DNA from: Bolinopsis microptera
Lineage: Eukaryota > Ctenophora > Tentaculata > Lobata > Bolinopsidae
Assembly (NCBI RefSeq): GCF_026151205.1
Contig: NC_087080.1
Span: 3,761,096 to 3,825,095 of the forward strand
Length of the DNA: 64,000 bases
Direction of reading: 5' to 3'
In this document: positions 36,901 to 44,900 of the stretch, one piece after another
Layout: every line of letters begins with the position of its first letter
How positions within the stretch are numbered: the stretch's first letter is position 1
Position numbers and translations under genes: made by a program
Notes under the pieces: generated by a model
The model's input: the letters and a program-made list of their open reading frames with translations, nothing else
What the model was told of the DNA's origin: nothing
Databases searched by the model: none

Positions 36901-39225
36901 AATGAAGCGCTGCGAAAAATCTGCCTTGGCAACAACAAGTTTGTGGTCACTGCGGTGCTTTGTACCTGCATATGACCTGGCATCAGTTAGCAGTGCCTTG
37001 CTTCTGGACTTGCAGAGTATGAAGTCAATCTGTTGGAAATAAGGTTTACTTTTCCTGGTTGCTCGATCCCGAATCCAACCAGTCCGTGTGGTAATGTGTC
37101 TGCTGTTATGGGAGAATGAAGTGTTGGCAGCAAACAGGCCATTAGCAGTGAGAAAGTGTAGCAACCTTTCACCGTTTTCATTCCTCCTCCCAACACCATG
37201 TCTACCAATATTCACATGTAAACCATTTTCTACATCAACAGGGCTTCTTTTGCCAAGTTTGGCATTAAAGTCGCCTAACATCCATACTTCAAATCTAGCA
37301 GGTACACTGATAGCCTCGAGTAGCTCATCGTAAAATTGGGTTGCTAATCGGGGATTCTGAACTGACTTGGGATTCGTAGGGCTGTAACAATTAACAATTC
37401 TGATATGACAAGGTGGTTGATCCACCCTTTTAGCACTTAATTTAAAGTCCATATAAACAACTCTGTCACTGATCTGATGATGCGATACTATACATTCCAA
37501 AAAACGCTTGTTAACAATAAACCCAAGTCCACCGTGTCTATCGTGTCTCTGATCAAACAAAAACAATCGATGATGTCCAGGGAGTGTTGTTTCCAAGTAT
37601 TCACGTGTCTTGGTCTCCTGAAGTGCTAAAATGTCTAAGTTATATCTGTCAATGTCCTCTGCAACGAAGTGTTGCCTGTATGTGGTCGATAGACCGCAAA
37701 CATTCCATGTCCCAAAATTGAGTGTCGTAGCCATGATGAAAAGAGTAGCGTAGACTAGGAATCCTGCGATCTTCCTCGAGGCGTTAAACGTACTGACTTT
37801 TGCAGTCATGCGGACCCGTTACAGTCACACACCATCCTATCAGATAGATAATTAGATAATGCATTAATAATGGCCAGCTTGGAGGCACTTATTCAATCAA
37901 TAACCATATGATTCCGTATATCATACGAGTGAAAATATCGAAATATTTCAAACCAGAGGTTCTTTTTCAGGAGAAGGTGTTTGTTGTGCTGGTTCATCAG
38001 CTCCGGGTTTTTTATGTTGAGCTCGTCCCCTTCCCCTGCCGGTAGGTACATTTCGTTGTGGTGACTTCTGTTCGTTTTGGTTCTGTGGTGAGTTGATAGG
38101 AGTAGGATTCTGTTGGGGTGTTGCTGGAGTTGATCCTACTGGACCTGGTTAAGATTTGCTATTCACTAGTTATGTAATATAATTGTTATTTATTTTTTCT
38201 ATATAAGATATGTTTTTTGGGAAAACTTAATTTTGTTGCTAGATAATAAAATTGCTAATGATTGTAATAATAACCATTAAGATATCTTCGTGCAGACATT
38301 AATATCACTGCAATAATATCTGCTAATAAAGAGCAACACCTTCGAAGTTACATAGTTACTACTAGAGTTAAATGAAAATGACCCAACATGTACTCTGAGC
38401 ACTGGCTTGTCCCTCTGAAAAATAGATGGACAATGGGCATTGCAAATATGGCACAGTACATGCAAGTAAGTAATGACTAATGAAATAACATGCCATGTAC
38501 ATGAATGCAAAATAATGTCATATTATGTAGCTAACCTTTTAGATGCAATATTAAGACTTGGAGGATAAAACATTCTTAACTAAGGAAAAAGGGTTAAAAC
38601 CTAAACTGTAAAAACCTAAACTGTAAAAACTGCTCATGCAGAAAACACAATAAGGTATCAGTGGGTAGTGAATACTGACTCAGTTGTGGACTAAGGTTTT
38701 TCACAACAACCAATTCAAGATTGCTCATATGCAGACTTAACAAAGCATTAAAAAACATCTACAATGCAGTTCAACCATCCAATCTACACACGTTTGGCTG
38801 AACGTCTAGGCATTGTCCAAGTTGAGCTTCAGTTGACAGAAAGTAGAAATTGCTAGAAAGTAAATCAAAAGTGAGACGATTGTTCTTTGTGTACCACTGG
38901 TACAGAAACCATAGCAGGAATAGATTGAATTAAAGAGTCCATCTTGGCAAGCCAAGAGAACTGTAACCATAGCATAGGAGCTATGAGTTACATTGACGGC
39001 ATTTTGAAATAGGTAGAGGTTTGGTGCTTACCACAAGCAGTGCAATCGATTACACTAAACCTTTACTGCCCGGAGAGACCTACTATAGATGTAAGTCGTT
39101 AAAGCTATAAAAATTGATTTTAATCAGCACTTGAAAATGTTTAAAGGATAATAACCTGTTGTTTGGGTAGGCTTTCCTCTGCCTCTCCCCCTTCCGCGGG
39201 GTGTATTTGGGTTACTATTATTCAT
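15926..39225 (-). CDS. AGO: Argonaute (Ago clade), full length, 24 coding exons
   Basis: Exons (5' to 3'): 39225-39156, 38144-37954, 34586-34483, 34321-34216, 33913-33823, 33685-33615, 33382-33281, 32966-32777, 31036-30909, 30561-30450, 29762-29671, 29454-29381, 28965-28842, 24780-24659, 24333-24173, 23959-23807, 23231-23146, 22949-22850, 22609-22476, 22223-22077, 20997-20900, 20553-20459, 16522-16411, 16103-15926. This gives 2841 nt, 946 aa, all phases matching. The N-terminus has RGRGRGRG and TGRGRGRA stretches in Pro/Gln-rich sequence. The N domain starts near [16 protein letters not shown] covers about 310-445, MID about 525-660 and PIWI about 660-946. The slicer tetrad is intact: D686 (GADVTH), E731 (DEII), D763 ([11 protein letters not shown]), H900 (TYYAHL). 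The 5'-phosphate pocket is kept: Y611, K615, Q626, K652. It should therefore be a small-RNA-guided nuclease. Seven of 23 introns start GTT. Introns host DBF4, an SRCR gene, a LINE and many arrays. Piwi is excluded by the Ago-type RHHTRLYC and [11 protein letters not shown] motifs. Confidence 0.96.
16285..16432 (-). repeat. Tandem copies of the Argonaute exon 23 donor junction
   Basis: A 38-bp unit is repeated four times, the last copy being the true exon 23/intron junction at 16411. On the minus strand each unit carries CTTACGCTCGTTGCTCCAG, the last codons of the exon, followed by GTAGCTAC, the donor. Confidence 0.9.
16493..18700 (-). repeat. About 45 tandem copies of the Argonaute exon 23 acceptor junction
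   Basis: Units of roughly 46-51 bp fill the 3' end of intron 22. On the minus strand each unit has TTGTGCAG followed by ACAAACAGACCTTGCCACTA, i.e. the acceptor and the first codons (TNRPCHYT) of exon 23, then a short AT-rich part. The exon-proximal copy is the functional exon (16522-16411). Variants differ by loss of AC or GT dinucleotides. Many copies have a stop soon after the copied codons. Apparent open frames across this array are repeat artefacts. Confidence 0.95.
18701..19106. other. Intron 22 of Argonaute between array and DBF4
   Basis: No feature recognised. It presumably includes the DBF4 3' UTR. Confidence 0.5.
19107..19881 (-). CDS. DBF4: Compact DBF4, regulatory subunit of CDC7 kinase, nested in Argonaute intron 22
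   Basis: All three DBF4 landmarks are present in order. The BRCT-like motif N begins [13 protein letters not shown] and includes [12 protein letters not shown] motif M-like stretch reads [11 protein letters not shown]. The motif C zinc finger is CENC...HFKTLQH (C-x2-C-x9-H-x5-H) followed by [20 protein letters not shown]4 activates CDC7 to phosphorylate MCM at replication origins and in meiosis. The N part and the M/C part are in different frames. Best model: two exons, 19881-19657 and 19568-19107, with an 88-nt GT-AG intron (donor GTTAAA, acceptor AATTCAG), giving 687 nt, 228 aa. The alternative is a single-exon copy with a frameshift, perhaps at the A-run near 19650. At 228 aa it is far shorter than typical DBF4 proteins (500-700 aa). 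Same strand as the host Argonaute gene. Confidence 0.8.
19882..20458. other. Intron 22 of Argonaute upstream of DBF4
   Basis: Presumed DBF4 promoter region. A GT-AG bounded pseudo-exon is visible near 20390-20355 on the minus strand, but its translation is not Argonaute-like. Nothing else is supportable. Confidence 0.4.
20541..20757 (-). repeat. Three tandem copies of the Argonaute exon 22 acceptor junction
   Basis: A 68-70-bp unit occurs three times. On the minus strand each copy contains CTATTAG (or CTACTAG) followed by GTCAGG, the exon 22 acceptor and its first bases. The copy at 20553 is the true junction. Confidence 0.9.
21243..21347. repeat. 7-bp satellite (CACTCTA)n
   Basis: About 14 near-perfect copies in Argonaute intron 20. 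Confidence 0.95.
22376..22488 (-). repeat. Five copies of the Argonaute exon 19 donor junction
   Basis: On the minus strand GATTTCAAG followed by GTAGGGTGA, the true end of exon 19 and its donor, recurs downstream about four more times (one copy has TTAGGG instead of GTAGGG), interleaved with a GTAGGGTGAGG spacer. Confidence 0.9.
23072..23106. repeat. (GGTTGCA)n short tandem repeat
   Basis: Five copies of a 7-bp unit in Argonaute intron 17. Confidence 0.9.
25232..25456 (-). CDS. Possible small single-pass membrane protein (74 aa) in Argonaute intron 13
   Basis: An ATG-initiated frame with one long hydrophobic segment (about residues 8-29, Val/Leu/Ile-rich) followed by RSYKRTLRQ, which by the positive-inside rule puts the C-terminus in the cytosol. 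The 45-residue tail is polar. No family is recognised, no splice partner was found, and no clear polyadenylation signal was seen. It could be a genuine microprotein, one exon of an unseen gene, or chance. Confidence 0.3.
   Translation of the reverse strand: MIESGAYVIMLVLVVVIIVLLLVVLCLVRSYKRTLRQFSLRGCPVISKPSDTDSHIVSSTYHGKPRNPLPNRKF
26030..26255 (+). repeat. 12-bp minisatellite GCTCTTTACAAA, about 18 copies
   Basis: Perfect to near-perfect 12-bp units (TTTACAAA/TTTATAAA alternation). Because the unit is a multiple of three it creates open frames (KALY or KLFT repeats). They start within the array and have no conserved flanks, so I do not call a gene. Confidence 0.95.
27034..28483 (+). CDS. Secreted SRCR-domain protein with novel C-terminal domain, nested in Argonaute intron 13
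   Basis: Four exons: 27034-27235, 27355-27560, 27719-27846, 28114-28483; 906 nt, 301 aa, phases 1, 0 and 2 all match. The first 15 residues ([15 protein letters not shown]) are a signal peptide. Residues about 67-160 resemble a scavenger receptor cysteine-rich domain: [20 protein letters not shown] corresponds to the CDDxWxxxDAxVVCRQLGY signature, followed by cysteines in NCFDF, TCTV, MPCN and VYCW. The last 125 residues form a Lys-rich globular region of no family I know ([40 protein letters not shown]), ending SPKRSR without a membrane anchor. It is antisense to the host gene; AATAAA follows at 28800-28805. SRCR proteins commonly bind ligands or microbes, but the ligand here is unknown. The exon 2 donor (27560) could alternatively lie 36 bp upstream. 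Confidence 0.75.
28800..28805 (+). terminator. Polyadenylation signal of the SRCR gene
   Basis: AATAAA, 317 nt after the stop and 36 bp before the antisense Argonaute exon 13. Confidence 0.55.
29770..30232. repeat. 10-bp array ACACATGTAA abutting the exon 11 acceptor
   Basis: About 45 copies of a 10-bp unit with CATGT/CGTGT variation. It starts only some 8 bp from the Argonaute exon 11 acceptor at 29762. Long open frames ([10 protein letters not shown] repeats) in all minus-strand frames are artefacts of the array. Confidence 0.95.
30348..30428. repeat. 11-bp array TACTTAATTAA
   Basis: Seven near-perfect copies in Argonaute intron 10, close to the exon 10 donor. Confidence 0.9.
31298..32515. 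repeat. 31-bp array with internal dyad symmetry, about 39 copies
   Basis: The unit contains AACAATGTAACTCATTGTAA, whose CAATG and CATTG halves pair. Some copies (GTTACAATG...CATTGTAAC) are perfect 9-bp inverted repeats. It lies in Argonaute intron 8 and is transcribed with the gene. Confidence 0.95.
34623..37851 (-). mobile_element. Full-length-looking RTE-like LINE with 9-bp target duplication
   Basis: Flanked by the direct repeat TTAGATAAT (34614-34622 and 37852-37860). The 3' end on the minus strand finishes in an ATA/TAA microsatellite, the tail type of several LINE clades. It carries one uninterrupted ORF. It lies in intron 2 of the Argonaute gene, in the sense orientation. Confidence 0.85.
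34717..37809 (-). CDS. LINE polyprotein: APE endonuclease plus reverse transcriptase, 1030 aa
   Basis: Single uninterrupted ORF. The N-terminal third is an apurinic-endonuclease-like nuclease: [25 protein letters not shown] and KHRSDHKLV contain the expected Asn, Glu, Asp/Asn and final Asp-His residues. The central third is a reverse transcriptase: [26 protein letters not shown] (first catalytic Asp), [13 protein letters not shown], and WEYADDADF (the YADD catalytic pair). The C-terminal part, with a CHRNHLR segment and [11 protein letters not shown], is typical of RTE-related elements. All catalytic motifs look intact, so this copy may be competent or recently inserted. No separate ORF1 is seen. 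A second, decayed member is in the haspin intron (796-1443). Confidence 0.95.
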   Translation of the reverse strand: MTAKVSTFNASRKIAGFLVYATLFIMATTLNFGTWNVCGLSTTYRQHFVAEDIDRYNLDILALQETKTREYLETTLPGHHRLFLFDQRHDRHGGLGFIVNKRFLECIVSHHQISDRVVYMDFKLSAKRVDQPPCHIRIVNCYSPTNPKSVQNPRLATQFYDELLEAISVPARFEVWMLGDFNAKLGKRSPVDVENGLHVNIGRHGVGRRNENGERLLHFLTANGLFAANTSFSHNSRHITTRTGWIRDRATRKSKPYFQQIDFILCKSRSKALLTDARSYAGTKHRSDHKLVVAKADFSQRFILYRESRAFQKTYNTTTLIGSKQAQQQYQQELRQKLEQTVSDPDFTSNNTEQQFDMLFGEVKEAAVSTVGFREPQRKRNHSSDSQVVSMSEERKQLLQQLNNNEYRDRTALRAKINRLSNDITKRLKTLRVELANSLANSIATIDEGRRMFEAARQLSGKQKTGAGSVSVFNSDNQLVDNERDKAEIIRQYFEEHYTGPDSEPPLEPFTGNPRPLQNPITAFEVELAAKKLKNGKAVGPDGIPNEFLKHSPEIFFSTFAQLTNRSFELHEHVPSFTEGYLTPLQKPGKPLGPPKSLRPLCLLNGTRKILSMIVLKRIQRQVSQYTGPWQNAYKPGHSCANIVWTQRILVSVVKEKRWSFHKMGIDMSSAFDTIKRSVLLDILADAGCSEDDIRLVRYLLANTKLKIKVNSTISGEFIVTIGAFQGDSLSGNLFTLYLAAALYHLRAVMSYLRPNPPIAENLLPLEWEYADDADFTDEDKSNLESLLPICKEILEEWNLFVNESKTEFTHFYLAGKNEVDDKGETLRGRESWRSSISLGSKLCSIEDVKRRCILANIAFQNYKKVWEQGRRIPLKIRLKIYEAQVVSILMYNCNSWATSKQLLQKLDVCHRNHLRTIIGMTYPNVIRNVTLYKRCEVVPLSERVARARWRMLGHILRSDNNSPAQLALHFAVESQSLMRGRVGRHQSNLLKTILNDLSDRNFRLVNTDDLYHLRLFATDRKAWRELSMI

Positions 39226-39353
39226 GCAAGGACATATTCCTAAAAAGTGAAAGTTTACGAGATATTGTGAATCTTGCACTTTTGTTCACAATGGTAAATT
39301 GAACAGCCTGGCAAAAAATTCAAAGATATCACTGTAGTCAGATTAATAGCATT

Positions 39354-39656
39354 CTATTGGGCAGTGGCGTAACAAAGGGCCCCGCTGACCCCGCTGTGCA
39401 GGGGGGCGCCGTCTTAGGGGGGCGCCAAATCGTCGTTTGAATGTGGGACAATTTCGAAAACTTAACTAAAGTACTAGCAAAACTGCGCGTTTTGCTCTAG
39501 ATACACACTTTTTTAGAGATTTTACCGGCTCATCCTCTAAAATCACCTAATTTGTTCAATTTTAGGGAGGGGCACCAAAAGGGGAGGGGGCGCCAACAGG
39601 GGGGCGCCTTTTCGGCGGGGGGCGCCAACAGGCAACGTTACGCCACTGCTATTGGG
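39354..39656. mobile_element. hAT-like MITE with CAGTGGCGTAAC ends
   Basis: The element, 39362-39648 (287 bp), starts CAGTGGCGTAAC and ends GTTACGCCACTG, perfect 12-bp inverted termini. It is flanked by the 8-bp direct repeat CTATTGGG (39354-39361 and 39649-39656). An 8-bp duplication is the hAT hallmark. It is internally G-rich (GGGGCGCC motifs) and non-coding. Confidence 0.9.
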
Positions 39657-40038
39657 TACATCTTATCAGCTCAGTCCTTGGAATCTGAGAAGCATGAATT
39701 ATAGAATATTTTGATGTTAATATTTAATTATAACATTTAATGGCAACTTCTCTGGGATCCAACACATCCTAAAGCAGCCCAACACTATGGCCCAACGCCC
39801 TGGTGTTGGGATGTCTATCCCGGCCCCGGTTCCTACCCGGGTCAATAAAGCAGTCAAGTTTCATGTATGTTATGTTGGACATTCTCAACCAAAAAATCTC
39901 GGAACTCTTACAATGAAAGACCGAAAATAGATCTTACAAGAATCAAATAAACGGACACAAATTGAGAAAAGACAATTTTTTAAAGATAGAAAACTCAGTA
40001 CTTCAAACGGTAGGGATTGGGTTTTATTCCTTATCAGC

Positions 40039-41533
40039 TTTACTGAACATCTCCGAAGTGAGGGCCAAGGAGAGTGGAATATTAGGTGCAGTATGTTCAT
40101 GATGCGACAAGAGCCTGGTCTACATATATATTAAATTATTAACCATTCATTCTGTATGTGCACGAAAATTTATTTCAATCAACAAAAAAAACAAGACTAC
40201 TATGTTTGATCGAAGAGTTACTGTGAAAGTTCGACAATTCACGATAGCGCTCGATTCCTGTAAATATAATATAAAGTTGTGGTAACTGAAAGTCGAGTGC
40301 GCGGCGTTTTTATTATCTATAACTGTTACGTTTTATATTTACTATCAGGACCAGTTTAACCTACAATTGGTGTCAAGAGACAAAAACATGTATTTTTAAT
40401 TCCTTCATACTGATCAAAAGGCCATAAAAGCATTTAGTCTAACTAAAAGTGTATATTAAAATTGACGTTGTCGAGTCAGTAAAATTGAAAATGGCTTTTA
40501 CTAATTCGCTCGCCCAAAAATTTCACGTGACTTTGGTTTTTATGGTTTTGCAGCCGTACAAAACGGTATTATATAAACCATAATCCCAACCCTAACCCTA
40601 ACCATAACTCCGAAGCTAACCATAACCCTTACCACAACCCTAACCCTAACCCGAGCCATAAACAATCGAATTCGTATTTTACTAGCCTGTCACGTGACCA
40701 AAACGGTTTTTTGCCCATAACTCTCCAAGTAAGCATTTTTACCCTACGTCATGGGGGGGTGATTCGGAATTTCACATAGCCATGTGTCTACGCGTACTGC
40801 GTGACGCCTACGGCGGTCGCGCGCTACTGCAAGCGAGAGGGCTCTGGTTAGAGCAAATTCGGAATCAGCGTCCAAAAATACATCGATTCCGACCCATTTT
40901 ATACCCAAAGGGCCTTTTCACAAGAATTTTCTTAAAATTTGGGCGAGCGATTTAGTAGTAGCGCAGTAAAATGGCAACAAATATTTTAATCGTTTAATTG
41001 CTTAATATATAATAAAATATTAGTGATCACATCTTTTGAGCGTGTTTAGCAAAATCGAAATTAAATTATAAATATGATATATATGATTAAGATTATATTA
41101 TTAATACGATATGATTATTGCAATTGATCATATTATAGTACTAATATGATTTCAATAATAATGAATACATATTTAATTTCATAAAACATTAAAATTAAAA
41201 GTATGTATCATCATGATATATGCTTAAAAACTATTCAAATGTGAAAACTGAAAGAGTAAACAAAACTTTTGCTAAATTAGTATATACTTGCTGGTGCAGT
41301 CAAAAAATCTAATCAATATTATAAATTGTGAATATAAAATGTTACGAATAAATAAAAACGCCGCGCACTCCACTTTCAGTTACCACAAATGTAAGAAGAA
41401 TCGAGCGCTAGAGTGAATTTTCTGAACTTTCACAGTAACTCTTCGATCAAACATAGTAGTCTTGTCGCATCACGAACATACTGCACCTAATATTCCACTC
41501 TCCTTGGCCCTCACTTCGGAGATGTTCAGTAAA
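40039..41533. repeat. Large inverted repeat (arms about 190 bp) in the divergent promoter region
   Basis: Left arm 40039-40314 and right arm 41351-41533 are inverted copies: TTTACTGAACATCTCCGAAG at 40039 matches the reverse complement ending at 41533, and GCGCGGCGTTTTTATT marks the inner ends. The left arm has an extra block of about 84 bp (near 40113-40197) bounded by ACAAG repeats. The loop is about 1 kb. Confidence 0.9.
40587..40655. repeat. Degenerate interstitial telomere-like CCCTAA repeat
   Basis: Around ten CCCTAA or one-mismatch units (AACCCTAACC, AACCATAACC) inside the loop of the large inverted repeat. Confidence 0.85.
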
Positions 41534-41926
41534 ACGTCTGCTCTGTTACATTTTTTCTAGTTTTTAAGAAAGCTTTTCCAGTGACAATTAACTTAAATAT
41601 CGTTGTCAAGCCTCCAGTTGATCCTTTTGTTGTTAATTTATCCACCATTGTATTCCCACTTTCGAAGTCAACCAGTATTCCTTTATAGTATTGTGAGATC
41701 TGTGAACCAGTTCTTTCGTTAGAGGCACTATTCCTGGTTCCTAGATCATTCCTGTCCTGTACTTTCTCTCTTCACTAAGTTTCAGGAGTCATTGCTGCTT
41801 TTAAGAAAGTGATCTTGAGACTTAAATTTACGTTAAATTTAATCCAAGTCTTAACCTCTTAACGATTCAATAAATCTGATAATTTTGTGTAATACAAATT
41901 TACATTAATTATTATGATAGTTCACG

Positions 41927-44900
41927 ATGTCTGATATTGAATCCGATTCGGTTGTCGTGAAAGAGGAGCCCAAAGATGACGATAAAGACATTGTCATGAC
42001 AAACAGTGAGATGGTTTTGGATGACATTCTAGGCGACGACATCATTGGGGAATCATCTGGTAATTATACACCATTACTGACAAATCACGGAAGATTTTTA
42101 ACCAGATAGTTTTTAAAACTACTTAACATAACCTGTCGGATTTTTACTGAGATGAAATTTACTCGTTTTATCGTATCTTTCTTGCGTTCAGATCAAGAGA
42201 TAACAGAGAGAGGATTGAAAAAGATCACAGCTCCTGATTCAGACTCTAAGGACGAAAATTCTCCTAAGAGATCAAGTAAGTTTCATGTTTGTTAGTTTGG
42301 ATATCTGGTGGAATTACTTGCCTTTCAAACTTGATATGCTTTAATTACCAATATAAATACTTTGCAACCAAGCCTACATCCTAAATGTTAAACATTAGTA
42401 GTAAAAAATAGTGTTTCTAGTTTTTGTAGCCGTTTAATACTTGCTCTCTCTGCAGGGAACAACAGCTATGCTAGTGATCTCTCCAGTGCTGGCTCTATCT
42501 CTAAACGTAGTAAGTTTGAGTGTTCTTTTGTTACTCTATAGAATGTTGAATCTCTTATAGTTCAGCTTTTATAATATTGAAATTTGTTTTGTCTTTAAGG
42601 CATTTTTTATGTTCAGCTGGATGGTCAGAATTATCAGACTACAAAAGTCAGAATTTAAATTTGTGTTGTCTTCCTCACGTCAGCTCGAATTAACGATGCT
42701 TCACGCAACTACAGCTATATCGCAATTGATACTCAGTATACATAATCGTTAATTTGATTAATTATAGTTCAGTGATGCCTTATACCACAGGTTCAAAAGC
42801 TGACTGGCACAGTTTTGATGCCCGATATTTTGTCATCAAGAGCAATAACATGGACAACGTAGAGATCTCAATGGAAAAGGTTTGTCTTCTTTAATTTAAT
42901 TAATATTATTTTAGTAGACTTTCGTCGACCTAATGTCGTTTAAAATTTTCTAAATCATTAACGTATACCGTTTATCCTTTTTGAAAGATACGTTTCACTT
43001 TCATTCACTCACACATCGCTCATTACGTAGAATGGCAATATCAGAATGGGAATTCAAGACTATGAAACTAGCCGTTGCCATAGCAATACTCGGGCGAAAA
43101 CCACGTGACGTAAAATGTGAGATTTATGTTGAAAATATGGCCACCAGCTGGCACAACCGGAACAACCATGATGTGAAATATATTCGCTGGTTGGAACTTG
43201 AGAGACTTCAGCTCTTACACAAAGCTGCCTTGAGAGATGCTGAAGATTCACAAGATTCACAAAGGTCTTGTTCGCCAGTACAACCTTCTCAAATTGACGT
43301 TAATGACTCATGTGTCCGGTTCATGAAATCGACAGTTAGTTTTCTGCAGTTACCTCCGACCTCAGTTCCTAATTATGAGGAGGTTTTGTCAGTTAGCACA
43401 GATGATATCGTGCGGAACATTCGGGAAATAATGAAGGAGAGTGAACTGTTTGTTGATACGTTTTCGCCGCTTTTAGAAAAGTGTTGTGCCAACTTTTTGC
43501 ACGTGCAGTTAAGTCCGAGAAGTGTTCAGAATCTGGTTGGGATGTGCGAGTTGTTAGCTAACTTTGTCAGCACAATGAAAACCAATGAACCATGTGACAC
43601 TAAGGATATTGAAGAACTGGAAGAAATGGAAACTGAATCTAATAAAACCAACGACATTAATATCGACGATATCAACCCATTTGCGACACTGAAACCTAAA
43701 TCAGAAAACGAGGAAATAAAATTGCTTCCCTCTCGTAGAACTCAAAAACAAGTCCTGGTGAACTGCATCGTAGAACTTTCTAGGAATACCCTGCTCAAAA
43801 CGTCCGTCCAGCAGGTTCTTGTTAACAAAATACTGGAGATATGTGAGAGCCTATCTGCTATCCTGATCGCTAGGAAACCAGGGGTTTTAGATAGTCTGTA
43901 TTACCTTATTGAGGGCTTGTACCGAACTGGTTCTATTTCAGTTGAAAACATTAAACTTATTAAGAAGTGCATTGATTTGACGATTGTGAAGTTTCCTATA
44001 GCTACCAGATTTTTGTTGGTTTGCAGCGCCGGTAAGTTAGATAATAATAATTGAAATTGACATAAAATTTGACGAATTTCGTTAGCATAATTATTTCGTT
44101 TGCATTTGAAACAGTTGAACATATAACCGTTGTTTTAAGTTATTTACCATCATGCCAGTCAAATTTATATTTTCACTGTTTTATTTTGATTCCATTCTTT
44201 TACATAGACCTGAGTAGACAAATCGTTGATAAGTCGTCAATTTTTGTAATGAAAATAATTACAACACCCATTAGAATCATAACGCATTTTTATTGTCAGC
44301 CCAAAATTCATCTTTATATTACATGTACACGCCTTGAATAGAAAATCGAAGCTAAACGAGCGGCCTAATCCATTTAAACTTTTCAAGCGGTTTAATTACA
44401 GCGATTATATAATTTGATAATAAGTTTATTAACCCTTGAAGTGTCTCGCTTCTAGATTTCATAAATTATCTCTTGTCCAAATTTTGTTGCAAATCCGTAT
44501 GTAGTAAGATAATGAATAACCTCTGCAGGGAGTGTGGGCTACACCCAGACGAAACGAAGATATGCTGGTTGAGGCTTTCAGGCACACTAAACACGTCATT
44601 CTGATATTTAGTGTTCGGGAGAGCGGTGCTTTTCAAGGTGAGATAGAGACAATAGAGATAGAAACTGTTTAGTTTGTGCATCTGGTTGATTTTACTAACT
44701 TAGCAAACATTTTCATAAAAAATCTTGAATCGCCGATTGGTTTTTACTAGGAAACCAAAATTGTTAGACTCAAAGTGTTAAGTTTCAAAGTTACTCAACT
44801 TCCAAAATTGTTAGACTCTGTGTTAAGTTTCAAGTTACTCAACTCATACTTTAACATTGTATAGTGCATAATATGATAATTTTGTCTTTCAAAATCCTGG

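Larger units (their letters stand above)
39226..41926. promoter_or_regulatory. Divergent intergenic region between Argonaute and YTHDC1
   Basis: Start codons are head to head 2.7 kb apart, so both promoters must lie here. It holds a hAT-like MITE (39362-39648) and a large inverted repeat (40039-41533) whose arms sit on either side of an AT-rich core. No TATA box could be assigned with confidence. Confidence 0.6.

Noticed and set aside
39720-39870. tRNA-derived SINE (CCCGGTTCCTACCCGGGTC resembles a B-box)
   Set aside because: No A-box, no tail and no second copy found in the window.
40587-40655. Chromosome end or assembly join
   Set aside because: The telomere-like units are degenerate and embedded in unique sequence between two genes, so this is an interstitial repeat.
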